In this document: piece by piece, positions 26,501 through 35,596 of the stretch
How positions within the stretch are numbered: position 1 is the stretch's first letter
Layout of the letters: the number at the start of each line of letters is the position of its first letter
NCBI RefSeq assembly: GCF_001695855.1
Contig: NZ_MBSS01000001.1
Span: 1-64,000, forward strand
Length of the DNA stretch: 64,000 nucleotides
Direction: 5' to 3'
DNA from: Ensifer sp. LC163
GTDB lineage: Bacteria; Pseudomonadota; Alphaproteobacteria; Rhizobiales; Rhizobiaceae
Program-made: the position numbers and the translations under genes
Notes under the pieces: model-generated
What the model was told of the DNA's origin: nothing
Seen by the model: the letters and a program-made list of their open reading frames with translations, nothing else
The model's database searches: none

Positions 26501-27325
26501 ATGACGCTCTCCCACAATCATTCGCTCCCGAGTCCTCCCGTGCCAGATCTCGCCCTTCACCTGCTCGCCTTCCTGTTCTTTGCCGCCTTCCTTGCCGGAT
26601 TCATCGATTCGATTGCCGGCGGCGGCGGTATGGTGACCATTCCGGCGATGCTGTTGGCCGGCATTCCGCCGCTGCAAACGCTCGGCACGAACAAGCTGCA
26701 GTCGCTGTTCGGCTCGGCTTCCGCCAGCCTGACCTATGCCCGCCACGGTCACGTGAACCTGAAGGCGCAGCTGCCGATGGCGCTGATGTCGGCGCTCGGC
26801 TCCGTCTTCGGAGCGCTGCTGGCGACCGTCGTGCCGGGTGACGTGCTGAAGGCCGTCCTGCCCTTTCTGCTGATCGCCATCGCGCTCTACTTCGCGCTGA
26901 AGCCGAATATCGGCGACATCGACCTGCATCGCCGGATCACGCCTTTCATGTTCGGCCTGACCTTCGTGCCGGTCATCGGCTTTTACGATGGCGTTTTCGG
27001 TCCCGGCACCGGCTCGTTCTTCATGCTCGGCTTCGTCACGCTGGCCGGCTTCGGCATCCTCAAGGCGACGGCGCATACCAAGTTCCTGAACTTCGGCTCG
27101 AATGTCGGCGCCTTCGCCGTCTTCCTGTTCTTCGGCGCCGTTCTGTGGAAAATCGGCCTGATGATGGGCGTCGGCCAGTTTCTCGGCGCCCAGCTCGGCT
27201 CGCGCTACGCGATGGCGAAAGGCGCCAAGATCATCAAGCCGCTGCTGGTCATCGTCTCGATCGCGCTCGCCCTGCGCCTGCTGGCCGACCCGACGCATCC
27301 GCTGAGGATTTGGCTCGGGCTTTGA
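26501..27325 (+). CDS. TauE/SafE-family membrane transporter
   Basis: A 274-residue integral membrane protein with two repeats typical of the family: AGFIDSIAGGGGMVTIPAML in the first half and GFYDGVFGPGTGSFFMLGFV in the second. About eight membrane helices are visible. The family exports or imports sulfonates, sulfite or other small anions; the substrate here is unknown. It is divergent from cobE and otherwise isolated. Confidence 0.9.
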   Translation: MTLSHNHSLPSPPVPDLALHLLAFLFFAAFLAGFIDSIAGGGGMVTIPAMLLAGIPPLQTLGTNKLQSLFGSASASLTYARHGHVNLKAQLPMALMSALGSVFGALLATVVPGDVLKAVLPFLLIAIALYFALKPNIGDIDLHRRITPFMFGLTFVPVIGFYDGVFGPGTGSFFMLGFVTLAGFGILKATAHTKFLNFGSNVGAFAVFLFFGAVLWKIGLMMGVGQFLGAQLGSRYAMAKGAKIIKPLLVIVSIALALRLLADPTHPLRIWLGL

Positions 27326-27436
27326 GGCGGGCCGCAGCGTCGCGGAAACATGGAGGCTGCCGCTCATTTGCCCGTCGCATGAGGACTCAGAGTGGAACAG
27401 CTGCTAACAATAAGACAGTTGATCTCGGAGAAACCA

Positions 27437-27583
27437 ATGGCTGAGAAGGCTAGCGATGAACCGGCCGAGCCAAAGAAGGGCCCTCGTTACGCGTATGGAG
27501 AGCCGTTGCCTCGGGGACACGATATGATTGTCCTGTTCTATAGGTTTTTGATCGCCCTCAAGTCAGCCTTCCCAAAACGATAA
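27437..27583 (+). CDS. Small hypothetical protein
   Basis: A 48-residue frame, MAEKASDEPAEPKKGPRYAY at its N-terminus, then a short hydrophobic stretch (MIVLFYRFLIALKSAF). GGAG lies 8 bases upstream of the ATG. I do not recognise it. An upstream in-frame start would add 15 residues. Kept because of its ribosome binding site and coherent amphipathic C-terminus. Confidence 0.4.
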   Translation: MAEKASDEPAEPKKGPRYAYGEPLPRGHDMIVLFYRFLIALKSAFPKR

Positions 27584-27985
27584 CTGACAACTGGTTCAGG
27601 CTCCACGGTTCGAACGTGGATGTCAGTACCGAATACCCGATGCCTTACCGCCTGGCTGCGCCTGAAATCTAATGCATGGTGACATGCATCAGAGATGACA
27701 CCTTGGGCGAACTATAGGCGACCAAAAGAACCGTGAAACCAGATCCCCGGCGCGGGACAAGCAATTGTAGTATGACACAAGTTGAGACATCGGGGGAACC
27801 GGGCCAGTGGTCCGGCTCCCTATTCAGGCATGCGGGCTCAGCAACGCATTCGCCCGGGATCGAGACTGAGGCCGTGGATCAACAGCGCACGTAAGCGTCT
27901 GTCCGGTGAGGACTTTACTTTATCGAAACGGCTCACGCGATAACTTGGAGTCTGATCACGTCAGAACATCAGCCAACATCGACGA
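27584..27985. other. Intergenic region without a supported gene
   Basis: About 400 bases. One GC-rich hairpin (GGAACCGGGCC...GGTCCGGCTCC, near 27795-27822) is visible. No convincing coding frame. Confidence 0.4.
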
Positions 27986-28411
27986 ATGCCTAGAACAAGG
28001 AAACAGCTGCTGGATAGACTCCGACAGGTCGAAGCTCTCGGAGGCGTCGATCGCCCACCATCTCCTGGGATGCTGTCAAGATTCGGAAAGGGTATGGTGG
28101 CCTTTTTGCGGGATTATGTCCGTATTCTCGCGTATTGTCTCTCAGCCGGGCCATTTCCCCGCCTCACTCAAATTATTGTTGCAATCGGTCTAGCTGTGTC
28201 TGGTCCCGGAATCCTCTACACGGCTATCGAGGCGATGATTACCGGCGAAGTCCGCAGTCGCGGGGCGGTCATAGCAACCGCCAAAGAACAACCTTTCGAA
28301 TTCTACACCGTGGCGCTCATTCATGGATTGGGGGCTGCCTTCCTTACCGTCTTGTTTGGTGCCGCCTTCCTGTTCCTGCTGTTCAAAGGCCGCGCTTCGC
28401 GACGCGGGTGA
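27986..28411 (+). CDS. Hypothetical membrane protein with two helices
   Basis: A 141-residue protein: a charged N-terminus (RKQLLDRLRQVEALGG), a membrane helix near residues 61-80 (TQIIVAIGLAVSGPGILYTA) and another near 110-134 (LIHGLGAAFLTVLFGAAFLFLLF), with a basic tail. I do not recognise the family. The frame is coherent and hydrophobicity is non-random, which favours a real gene. Neighbouring sequence is otherwise empty. Confidence 0.5.
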   Translation: MPRTRKQLLDRLRQVEALGGVDRPPSPGMLSRFGKGMVAFLRDYVRILAYCLSAGPFPRLTQIIVAIGLAVSGPGILYTAIEAMITGEVRSRGAVIATAKEQPFEFYTVALIHGLGAAFLTVLFGAAFLFLLFKGRASRRG

Positions 28412-28733
28412 TCTATTGCCGGATTCATCCACCTCTCCGGCCGGAGGCAAAGGTCGCCACGACCAATGTCGCTGGATCTGAAACTGTCGGCAATTTATCG
28501 CTAGGCAGGAGGCCGTGACGTCCTCGCCAAGGTCGCGCGGGTGTCACCTTTCACCAGCAACTCGCTGGTCAAGTTCTGGTAACCAGGACGTAAGTCGATT
28601 GAGCCAGCCCCTTGAACCTCTAGTCGCTAGAGATCGTAACCTGCGAAAAATGCGTCGCGGATAGTGGGTGGAGATCAGACAGGCCGCCTGACCACAAGCG
28701 CCGTCCTGTCATCCCGCTCACCCGGAGGTTCCG
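28412..28733. other. Intergenic region without a supported gene
   Basis: About 320 bases before the methyltransferase-like membrane protein. I see no clear structure or gene apart from the GGAGG ribosome binding site at its end. Confidence 0.35.
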
Positions 28734-29327
28734 ATGTTCACCACCCTTCCCGCCATCCTGATGCTTGTCGTCGGCCTGTTTACCCTGGCGCTCGCAATCC
28801 TGCGCCGCCTGCAATCCGGCCGCTCGCCCGTGGTTTTGACCTATGGCGACGATGCGGAAGGGTTTGCCGGCAAACTCTTTCGCGTGATCGTCGCGGCGCT
28901 GGTGGTCCATCTGCTGGCAATTGCCGCCTTTCCGGAAGCTGTCAGCGCCTCGCTAGGCCGAATCCCGGCGCTCGACGCGCCAATTCTCCACACTGTCGGC
29001 CTCGTGCTGATGGCGCTTGGCGGCGGGCTGACGATGCTGTCGCAATGGGCGATGCGCCACTCCTGGAAGATCGGCATACCCGAGGAGCAGGACGCGCCGC
29101 TCGTCACATCGGGCCTCTACGCTTTTTCCCGCAATCCGATCTATGTCGGCATGGTCGCGGCGATGATCGGCACCGTGCTCGCCGTTCCCAACGTCGTCTC
29201 GGTGGCACTGGCGCTTTCCGCCTGGATCTCGATCTCCTATCAGATCCGCATGGAGGAAGCGCATCTCTCCCGCGCCTTCGGCGAAGCTTATAGCGCCTAT
29301 TGCAAGCGCGTCCGCCGGTGGATCTGA
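28734..29327 (+). CDS. ICMT/PEMT-like membrane methyltransferase
   Basis: A 197-residue membrane protein with about four or five helices. The C-terminal block [19 protein letters not shown] and then [19 protein letters not shown] is the SAM-binding signature of the isoprenylcysteine carboxyl methyltransferase and phospholipid methyltransferase superfamily. The substrate in bacteria is usually unknown. CGGAGG precedes the ATG. Confidence 0.82.
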   Translation: MFTTLPAILMLVVGLFTLALAILRRLQSGRSPVVLTYGDDAEGFAGKLFRVIVAALVVHLLAIAAFPEAVSASLGRIPALDAPILHTVGLVLMALGGGLTMLSQWAMRHSWKIGIPEEQDAPLVTSGLYAFSRNPIYVGMVAAMIGTVLAVPNVVSVALALSAWISISYQIRMEEAHLSRAFGEAYSAYCKRVRRWI

Positions 29328-29356
29328 AATCACACGGCTGGATCCGCGGTCAGGCG

Positions 29357-29767
29357 TCAAAACACCGCCAGCAGCAGCGCCCCGACAGCAATGAACGCAA
29401 CCCCGAGCCAGTTCAGCAGGTTGAGCTTCTCGCCGAGGAACAGCACGCCGAAGATGGCGACCATGACGATCGACAGCTTGTCGATCGGCGCCACCCGCGC
29501 CGCATCGCCGAGCTTCAACGCGCGGAAGTAGGCCAGCCAGGAGGCGCCGGTGGCAAGGCCGGAGAGCGCCAGGAACAGCCATGTCCGGCCCGGGATTTCC
29601 GAGGGCTTCTGCCATTGGCCGGTTGCCGCGACGATGCCGGCGAGCACGAAGAGGATGACGACGGTGCGGATGAGCGTCGCGAAGTCGGAGTTGATCTGTG
29701 CAACCCCGACCTTGGCGAACACCGCCGTCAAGGCCGCGAAAGCGGCCGAAAGCAGCGCCCACTGCAT
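29357..29767 (-). CDS. Half-size EamA-type transporter
   Basis: A 136-residue protein with four membrane helices matching one EamA repeat (LRTVVILFVLAGIVAATG; APIDKLSIVMVAIFGVLFLGEKL). Full EamA permeases have two repeats, so this one must dimerise as small multidrug-resistance-type proteins do. Its ATG (29765-29767) lies inside the edge of a palindromic repeat (29762-29863), and no good ribosome binding site lies beyond the hairpin. It follows cobO on the same strand; a link with cobalamin is not shown. Confidence 0.75.
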   Translation of the reverse strand: MQWALLSAAFAALTAVFAKVGVAQINSDFATLIRTVVILFVLAGIVAATGQWQKPSEIPGRTWLFLALSGLATGASWLAYFRALKLGDAARVAPIDKLSIVMVAIFGVLFLGEKLNLLNWLGVAFIAVGALLLAVF

Positions 29768-29863
29768 GATTCCTTAAATCGGCATCGATTTAAGGACAAA
29801 ATCATGCAGAACTCTAAGTGCTACAGCGACCTTTGCGCGTCCAAGGGACGCGCGGCGCTGTAG
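29762..29863. repeat. Rhizobial intergenic palindromic repeat, family 1, copy B
   Basis: Same two palindromes as copy A in reverse order: CTGCATGAT...ATCATGCAG around TCCTTAAATCG, and CTACAGCG...CGCTGTAG around GCGCGTC. The left end provides the start codon of the EamA-type gene. Confidence 0.85.
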
Positions 29864-29882
29864 AGCTGCCAGCTCTGGCTCA

Positions 29883-30527
29883 TCAGAACTCGACGCCCTT
29901 CTGCGCCTTGATGCCGGAGCGGAAGGGATGCTTGATCAGTTCCATCTCGGTCACCAGATCGGCGGCCTCGATCAGGTCTTCCTTGGCGTTGCGGCCGGTC
30001 AGCACCACATGGGTCATGTGCGGCTTTTCTTCCTTCAGGAAGCGCACGACCTCGGCCACGTCGATATAGTCGTAGCGCAGCGCGATGTTGATTTCGTCGA
30101 GCAGCACCATCGAGTTGCGCTCGTCGCGGATCAGTTCCTTGGCCTTTTCCCAGGCCTTTTCCGCCATCGCCACGTCGCGGGCGCGGTCCTGCGTTTCCCA
30201 GGTAAAACCTTCGCCAAGGGTATAGAACTGGCAGACGTCGCCGAAATGCTTCTCGATCAGGTCGCGCTCGCCGGTCTCCCATGCGCCCTTGATGAACTGC
30301 ACGACGGCGCAGGGCATGCCATGGGCGATATGGCGGAAGATCATGCCGAAGCCGGCGGTCGACTTGCCCTTGCCCTTGCCGGTGTTGACGATGATCAGAC
30401 CTTTCTCGTCGGTCTTTGTCGCCATGATCTTTTCGCGCGCCGTCTTCTTCTTCGCCATCTTCATGGCATGGCGCGCATCGTCCTTCTCGGCGACGCCCTC
30501 ACCCGTGTTGGCCACATCTTCGCTCAT
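29883..30527 (-). CDS. cobO: Cob(I)yrinic acid a,c-diamide adenosyltransferase CobO
   Basis: A 214-residue CobA/BtuR-type adenosyltransferase that adds the 5'-deoxyadenosyl group to cob(I)alamin precursors. The ATP loop is VNTGKGKGKSTAGFG, with FIKGAWETGE and LLDEINIALRYDY, all characteristic. The N-terminal 45 residues are hydrophilic, rich in Lys. I chose ATG at 30525-30527 because AGGAGAG precedes it; a longer frame adds 35 residues of repeat sequence. Last cob gene in cobP-W-N-O. Confidence 0.94.
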   Translation of the reverse strand: MSEDVANTGEGVAEKDDARHAMKMAKKKTAREKIMATKTDEKGLIIVNTGKGKGKSTAGFGMIFRHIAHGMPCAVVQFIKGAWETGERDLIEKHFGDVCQFYTLGEGFTWETQDRARDVAMAEKAWEKAKELIRDERNSMVLLDEINIALRYDYIDVAEVVRFLKEEKPHMTHVVLTGRNAKEDLIEAADLVTEMELIKHPFRSGIKAQKGVEF

Positions 30528-30595
30528 GACGCTCTCCTGGATCCGTATGTTTCTATCGCGGGATGCGGACGTAATACCGCCCGCGCTCTCATTCT

Positions 30596-30653
30596 TTGCA
30601 ATTGCGCAACTCCGGACGGAAAACGGTCTCACGCCTTTCCGGGAACTGCTCTA
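30596..30653. repeat. Rhizobial intergenic repeat, family 2, partial copy
   Basis: Related to the right half of the RIME-like repeats at 20653 and 51337 (GACGGAAAACGGTCTC, then CTTTCCGGGAACTGCTCTA). Its right end GCTCTA contains the complement of the cobN TAG stop. Confidence 0.65.
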
Positions 30654-33600
30654 TTCGTTTCCGGCGCGAAGCCGCATTGCAGCCGTCGTGTGGCCGCTCA
30701 GTTCGAATCGCGCCGAGTTCGAGCGCGGGGTCCAGAGATTGCGGTCGATCGCCTCCAGCAGGCGCTCCGAAAGCTCGACGAGTGCCGCCGGGTTCTTCTC
30801 GCGCAGGAAGCTCGACACGCGCTCATCGACGATGAAGGCCTGGTAGGCGGCCTCGAAATGGTGGTCGCGCACGGCACCGGTGGTCGCGGCAAAGGCAAAC
30901 ATGTAGTCGACCGTGGCGGCGATCTCGAAGGCGCCCTTGTAGCCGTGGCGCATGACGCCGTCGATCCACTTCGGATTGACGACGCGGGCCCGGACCACAC
31001 GGCCGATCTCCTCTTCCAGCGAGCGGATAACCGGCTTTTCCGGCCGCGAATGGTCGTTGTGGTAGATCGCCGGCCGGGCGCCGCTGAGGTGCTCGGCGGC
31101 AAGGCTCATGCCGCCTTCGAACTGGTAGTAGTCATCACTGTCGAGCAAATCATGTTCGCGATTGTCCTGGTTCTGCACCACCGCCTCGATCGTGCGCAAC
31201 CGCTCCTCGAACAGATCGCGCTCGGCCTTGCCCTCCTCGCCGGCGCCATAGGCATAGGCGCCCCAGGTGAGATAGGCGTCGGCGAGATCGGCTTGGCTGT
31301 CCCAACCCTTTTCGTCGATCAGCGCCTGCAGTCCGGCGCCGTAGGCTCCGGGCTTCGCACCGAAGACGCGGTAGGAGGCGCGGCGGGCGGCTTCTGGCGG
31401 TTCGACGCCGGTAGCCTCCAGCCGTTGCATCTCGGCGCGCATGCGCGCGGCGATCATGTTGTCGGCGTCGTCTTCCTCAAGCGCGCCGACGGCGCGGATC
31501 GCCTTGTCGAACAGCGCGATCTGGTCCGGGAAGGCATCGCGGAAGAAGCCGGAAATCCGCAGCGTCACGTCCACACGCGGTCGCCCAAGCACGGCGAGAG
31601 GTATGATTTCGTAGCCCATCACCCGGCGCGAGACCATGTCCCAAACGGGCTTGGTGCCGATCAGCGCCAGGGCCTGGGCAATGTCGTCGCCGCCGGTGCG
31701 CATGTTCGCCGTGCCCCAGGCCGTCAGGCCGAAGGACGACGGCCATTCGCCGTGGTCCTGCAGATAGCGGCGGATCAAAAGCTCGGCGGATTTCTTGCCG
31801 AGCTCGTAGGCCGCCGGCGTCGGCACGGAGCGGCTGTCGACGGAATAGAAATTGCGCCCCGTCGGCAGCACGTCCGGACGGCCGCGGGTCGGCGCGCCGG
31901 AAGGTCCCGGCGCCACGAAGCACCCATCAAGGCCGGTGAGAAAGCCGGTCATTTCGGCAGCGCCGGAATTGACGATCGACGGTTTCAGCCGCGCCTCGAT
32001 CTCGCCGAGCACGGCGCGGGTCGCGGCCCAGCCCTCGGGCGCGAGCGTCTCGCCGGAAACGAACGCCGCCGCCAGCAGTTCGATGCGCTCGACCGTATCG
32101 CCGGCCGTGCGCCATGGCGCATCGGAAACATCGGCAAGCACATCCGGCCGCAAACCGGCCCAGGCATCGGACATCACGCAATCGAGCGGATCGAATCCGA
32201 GCCCTGAATCAGCGGCTATCGCCCGCTGCAGGCTCTGGTCGCCGCCTTCGCCGAGGCCGCGCGGCACGCGTGCCAGCGCCACCGTCAGGTCGGTCAGGAG
32301 CCGGCCTTCGGGCGCCACGCCGAAGATGTGCAAGCCGTCGCGGATCTGCATTTCCTTGAGATCGCAGAGATAGGCGTCGAGCTTCTCCAGTGCCTTGTCG
32401 TCGCTGTCGCCCTTGTCGATGCCGGCGTCGTGGTCGAGGCCGATGTCGCGCACCAGATCGAGGATCTGCCGGCTCAAGAGCCTGAGCCGCCGCGGATCGC
32501 CGCCGGCCGCGTCGTAATATTCGTCGACCAGCGCCTCGAGGTCCTTGAGCGGCCCATAGGATTCCGCCCGCGTCAGCGGCGGCGTCAGATGGTCGATGAT
32601 AACGGCGCTGGTGCGGCGCTTGGCCTGCGTTCCCTCGCCGGGATCGTTGACGATGAAGGGATAGACATGCGGCAGCGGCCCGAAGATCGCCTCGGGATAA
32701 CAGGTCTCCGACAGCGCTAAGGCCTTGCCCGGCAGCCATTCCAGATTGCCGTGTTTGCCCATATGCACGATGGCCTGCGCCCCGAACGTGTTGCGCAGGA
32801 AGGCATAGAAGGCGAGGTAGCCATGCGGTGGCACCAGATCCGGCGAGTGATAGCTTTCCTTCGGATCGATGTTGTAGCCGCGCGCCGGCTGGATACCGAC
32901 GACAACCTCGCCGAAGCGGGCGAGCGGCAGCGCGAAAGCGCCATCGAGGAAGAACGGATCGGTTTCGGGCGCGCCCCAGCGGCCGCCGACCTCATCCTGA
33001 ATCTGTTTCGGAAGCGAATCGAAGAACGCCTTGTAATCGCTGAGTGAAATGACTTCGCGGATCTCGCGGTCGCGGCTCGCCGCATTGGTCGGCCCGGCCA
33101 TCAGATAGCGGATCAATGCGTCGCCGTCCTCCGGCACGCCGGCAACCGGGTAGCCTTCGCCCGCCATGGCGCGCAGCACCTCGACGGTGCCCGCCGGCGT
33201 ATCGAGCCCGACGCCGTTGCCGAGCCTGCCGTCGCGGTTCGGGTAGTTGGCCATGACGATGGCGATGCGCCGCTCCGCCGGCCTGGCGCGGCGCAGCTTT
33301 GCCCAGTTGACGGCGAGCCTGGCGGCAAAACGCACCCGGTCGGAAAGCGGCTCATGGCCGACGATATTGGCTTCCACCTTGGGATCGTAGATCGAAGCCG
33401 CCTTGAACGAGACGGCGCGCGCAAGGATGCGGCCATCAACCTCGGGCAAGGCGACGTTCATCGCCAGGTCGCGTGCCATCAGCCCCTGCGGCGAGGCCTG
33501 CCATTGGGCGCGCGACGAGGCGGAGAAGATCACCTGCAACACCGGCGCGCCGGTCGATTCCAGCACGGTCGGCTGCCTGTCGGCGCCGGGGGACGAGACG

Positions 33601-34427
33601 GCAAAGCCGGTGGCGTTCATCACCACGTCGGGTGCGACCTCGGAAAAAATCGATTGCAGCGTGCCGACCGAAACGGCATCCTTGAGGCTGGCCACGAACA
33701 GCGGCAGCACGCGCATGCCTTCTGCGGCAAGCGCATCGATCAGCGCCTCGACCGGCCGCGTCTCGCCGCTCTGAACGAGGGCACGGTAAAAGCAGATCGC
33801 GACGGTCGGGGGTTCGAATCCCTCCTCCGCTACCACGCCCCCTTGAACGCACCCCAGCCATTCCCGGACGCCGATGACGCCCGCACCCGGCCACCAGATA
33901 CCGGCCTTTAGGAGCGGCTTTGCCGGTTGTGGCTTCCCTGCGCCCGAGATCAGCGCCTCGGCATAGTCGAGGAACAGCCCAGCATTATCGGCGCCGCCCT
34001 CGGTGAAATAGGCCCAGAGGCGCTGCCGGTCGTCGGGCTCGACGGTCGAAAACGGCTCGAGGCCAGGGTCCGGCTTGTCGTCGCCGGGCAGCACCGCGAT
34101 CTGGAAACGGTGGGTGACGGCGGCGGCATGCAATGCTTCCAGCACATAACGGAAATAGCTGGCGCCACCGAGCGGCCTGACCACGATGAGCTTCGCATGC
34201 CTTGCCGTGCGTTCGACATAGGTGTCGACCGACATCGGATGCATCAGGTTCATCAGGCTGGCGATGCGCAGGCCCCGATCTCCGTCGCGCCGGCCATGGG
34301 CCGCTGCGATCGACGAAAGCTCGGTGTCGGCGGCCGACAGGAAAAGGATGTCCGCCGGCGTTTGCCCCAGGTCGATCGCCTCGTTGCCGTCGGCGATCGT
34401 TCCTTTCTGGGCGAGAAGCAGATGCAT
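30651..34427 (-). CDS. cobN: Cobaltochelatase subunit CobN
   Basis: A 1258-residue large subunit of the ATP-dependent cobaltochelatase, which inserts Co2+ into hydrogenobyrinic acid a,c-diamide together with CobS and CobT (not in this window). Family landmarks are the N-terminus MHLLLAQKGTIADGNEAIDL, ALCFYRALVQSG-like block near residue 210, HMGKHGNLEWLPGK, LTAWGTANMRTGGDDIAQAL and SRVFGAKPGAYGAG-like RVFGAKPGAYGAGLQALID. Around residues 196-206 the sequence reads VVAEEGFEPPTVA, whose DNA matches a tRNA T-arm and acceptor end in antisense. The stop TAG is supplied by a repeat. It lies 101 bases behind cobW. Confidence 0.96.
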   Translation of the reverse strand: MHLLLAQKGTIADGNEAIDLGQTPADILFLSAADTELSSIAAAHGRRDGDRGLRIASLMNLMHPMSVDTYVERTARHAKLIVVRPLGGASYFRYVLEALHAAAVTHRFQIAVLPGDDKPDPGLEPFSTVEPDDRQRLWAYFTEGGADNAGLFLDYAEALISGAGKPQPAKPLLKAGIWWPGAGVIGVREWLGCVQGGVVAEEGFEPPTVAICFYRALVQSGETRPVEALIDALAAEGMRVLPLFVASLKDAVSVGTLQSIFSEVAPDVVMNATGFAVSSPGADRQPTVLESTGAPVLQVIFSASSRAQWQASPQGLMARDLAMNVALPEVDGRILARAVSFKAASIYDPKVEANIVGHEPLSDRVRFAARLAVNWAKLRRARPAERRIAIVMANYPNRDGRLGNGVGLDTPAGTVEVLRAMAGEGYPVAGVPEDGDALIRYLMAGPTNAASRDREIREVISLSDYKAFFDSLPKQIQDEVGGRWGAPETDPFFLDGAFALPLARFGEVVVGIQPARGYNIDPKESYHSPDLVPPHGYLAFYAFLRNTFGAQAIVHMGKHGNLEWLPGKALALSETCYPEAIFGPLPHVYPFIVNDPGEGTQAKRRTSAVIIDHLTPPLTRAESYGPLKDLEALVDEYYDAAGGDPRRLRLLSRQILDLVRDIGLDHDAGIDKGDSDDKALEKLDAYLCDLKEMQIRDGLHIFGVAPEGRLLTDLTVALARVPRGLGEGGDQSLQRAIAADSGLGFDPLDCVMSDAWAGLRPDVLADVSDAPWRTAGDTVERIELLAAAFVSGETLAPEGWAATRAVLGEIEARLKPSIVNSGAAEMTGFLTGLDGCFVAPGPSGAPTRGRPDVLPTGRNFYSVDSRSVPTPAAYELGKKSAELLIRRYLQDHGEWPSSFGLTAWGTANMRTGGDDIAQALALIGTKPVWDMVSRRVMGYEIIPLAVLGRPRVDVTLRISGFFRDAFPDQIALFDKAIRAVGALEEDDADNMIAARMRAEMQRLEATGVEPPEAARRASYRVFGAKPGAYGAGLQALIDEKGWDSQADLADAYLTWGAYAYGAGEEGKAERDLFEERLRTIEAVVQNQDNREHDLLDSDDYYQFEGGMSLAAEHLSGARPAIYHNDHSRPEKPVIRSLEEEIGRVVRARVVNPKWIDGVMRHGYKGAFEIAATVDYMFAFAATTGAVRDHHFEAAYQAFIVDERVSSFLREKNPAALVELSERLLEAIDRNLWTPRSNSARFELSGHTTAAMRLRAGNE
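33808..33835 (+). other. tRNA 3'-end-like segment inside cobN (antisense to cobN)
   Basis: On the plus strand GGGGGTTCGAATCCC and then TCCTCCGCTACCA has the form of a T-stem, TTCGAAT loop, acceptor 3' strand and terminal CCA, as in serine-type tRNAs. No D-arm or anticodon arm precedes it, so it is not an intact tRNA. In the cobN frame it encodes VAEEGFEPP. It could be a remnant of site-specific recombination or chance similarity. Confidence 0.55.
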
Positions 34428-34443
34428 TGTTCTGTCCGTTCAA

Positions 34444-34530
34444 GCAATTCCAGGAAAGGTGTGAAACGGCCTTCCTGGAATTGCGTTGCTTCAAGGAGTT
34501 AGATCATTTCGTTGTTTCAACGAAATGATC
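34444..34530. repeat. Two palindromes between cobN and cobW
   Basis: GCAATTCCAGGAA pairs with TTCCTGGAATTGC (34444-34484), and GATCATTTCGTTG pairs with CAACGAAATGATC (34502-34530). The second overlaps the cobW stop codon (TGA, 34529-34531). These appear to be another type of rhizobial intergenic palindrome; they could also act as an intercistronic stabiliser. Confidence 0.7.
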
Positions 34531-35593
34531 AGGCGAGCGCGGTGATGGCGGCGCGCACCGCTGCTTCGTCCATATCGTGCAGGCCGATGACGACGAGGCG
34601 CGTGCCGCGCTTTTCGCCGGTCGCCCAGGCACGGTCGTAATATTGGTCGATACGCGCGCCAACGGCCTGGATCAGGAGACGCATCGGCTTGCCGGGCACA
34701 TCGGCAAAGCCCTTCAGGCGCAGCACGTCATGCTCGGCGATCACGCCCTTGAGGCGATCGATGAAGGCTGCCGGATCGGCGATCGCGCCGAGCTCGACGA
34801 CGAAGCTGTCGAACTCGTCGTGATCATGCTCCTCGCCGGCCTCATGCTCCATCTCGTGGTGAGACTTGCGGTTGGCGATATCGCTTTCCGTGCCGACACC
34901 GAGGCCGAGCAGGATGGCAGCGGCCACTTCGCCGTTCTTTGCCTCGATCATCGTTGGCTTGCGGCTGGTGCGCGAGGAGACCTCGTCGCGTACGGCTTTG
35001 AGGCCGGAAGCATCGATCAGATCGGTCTTGTTGAGCACGATCAGGTCGGCAGCGGTCAGTTGGTCCTCGAACAGTTCCTCGATCGGGCTTTCGTGGTCGA
35101 GATTGTCGTCCTCGACGCGAAGTGCATCGACCTTGTCGTGATCATCGGCAAAGCGCCCGGCGGCAACTGCGGCGCTGTCGACCACGGTGACGACACCATC
35201 GACGGTCACTTCGCTGCGAATGTCCGGCCAATTGAAGGCGGCGATCAGCGGTTGCGGCAAGGCAAGACCCGAGGTTTCGATGATGATGTGATCCGGACGC
35301 TTTTCGCGCTCGAGCAGCTTGGTCATGGTCGGGATGAAATCATCGGCAACCGTGCAGCAGATGCAGCCATTGGTGAGCTCGATGATGTCGTCCTCCGAGC
35401 AGGCCTCCGCGCCGCAGCCCTTCAGCACGTCGCCGTCAACGCCGAGATCGCCGAACTCGTTGATGATCAGCGCGATGCGCTTGCCGTCGGCGTTCTGCAG
35501 CAGGTTGCGGATCATCGTCGTCTTGCCGGCGCCAAGGAAGCCGGTGATGACGGTCGCCGGGATCTTGCCCTGGTTGGCTCTCGCAGTGGTCAT
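34529..35593 (-). CDS. cobW: CobW, G3E-family metal-chaperone GTPase
   Basis: A 354-residue G3E GTPase. Walker A is GFLGAGKTT near residue 18, the metal-binding CxCC motif is TNGCICCTV, and the guanine-specifying motif is LNKTDLID. A His/acidic stretch (HHEMEHEAGEEHDHDEFD, near residues 244-262) may bind metal. CobW is thought to deliver Co2+ to the chelatase. It follows cobP by 3 bases and precedes cobN. Confidence 0.94.
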   Translation of the reverse strand: MTTARANQGKIPATVITGFLGAGKTTMIRNLLQNADGKRIALIINEFGDLGVDGDVLKGCGAEACSEDDIIELTNGCICCTVADDFIPTMTKLLEREKRPDHIIIETSGLALPQPLIAAFNWPDIRSEVTVDGVVTVVDSAAVAAGRFADDHDKVDALRVEDDNLDHESPIEELFEDQLTAADLIVLNKTDLIDASGLKAVRDEVSSRTSRKPTMIEAKNGEVAAAILLGLGVGTESDIANRKSHHEMEHEAGEEHDHDEFDSFVVELGAIADPAAFIDRLKGVIAEHDVLRLKGFADVPGKPMRLLIQAVGARIDQYYDRAWATGEKRGTRLVVIGLHDMDEAAVRAAITALA

Positions 35594-35596
35594 GGA

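Noticed and set aside
26360-27367. 335-residue frame opposite the TauE-like gene
   Set aside because: Composition rich in Arg, Gln, Glu and His, as expected for the antisense shadow of a hydrophobic protein in GC-rich DNA.
29928-32207. 759-residue frame opposite cobO and cobN
   Set aside because: It spans two real genes and a repeat on the other strand; no family similarity in its composition.
33781-33850. Intact tRNA gene
   Set aside because: Only a T-arm and acceptor-like end are present; no D-arm or anticodon arm is found upstream within cobN.
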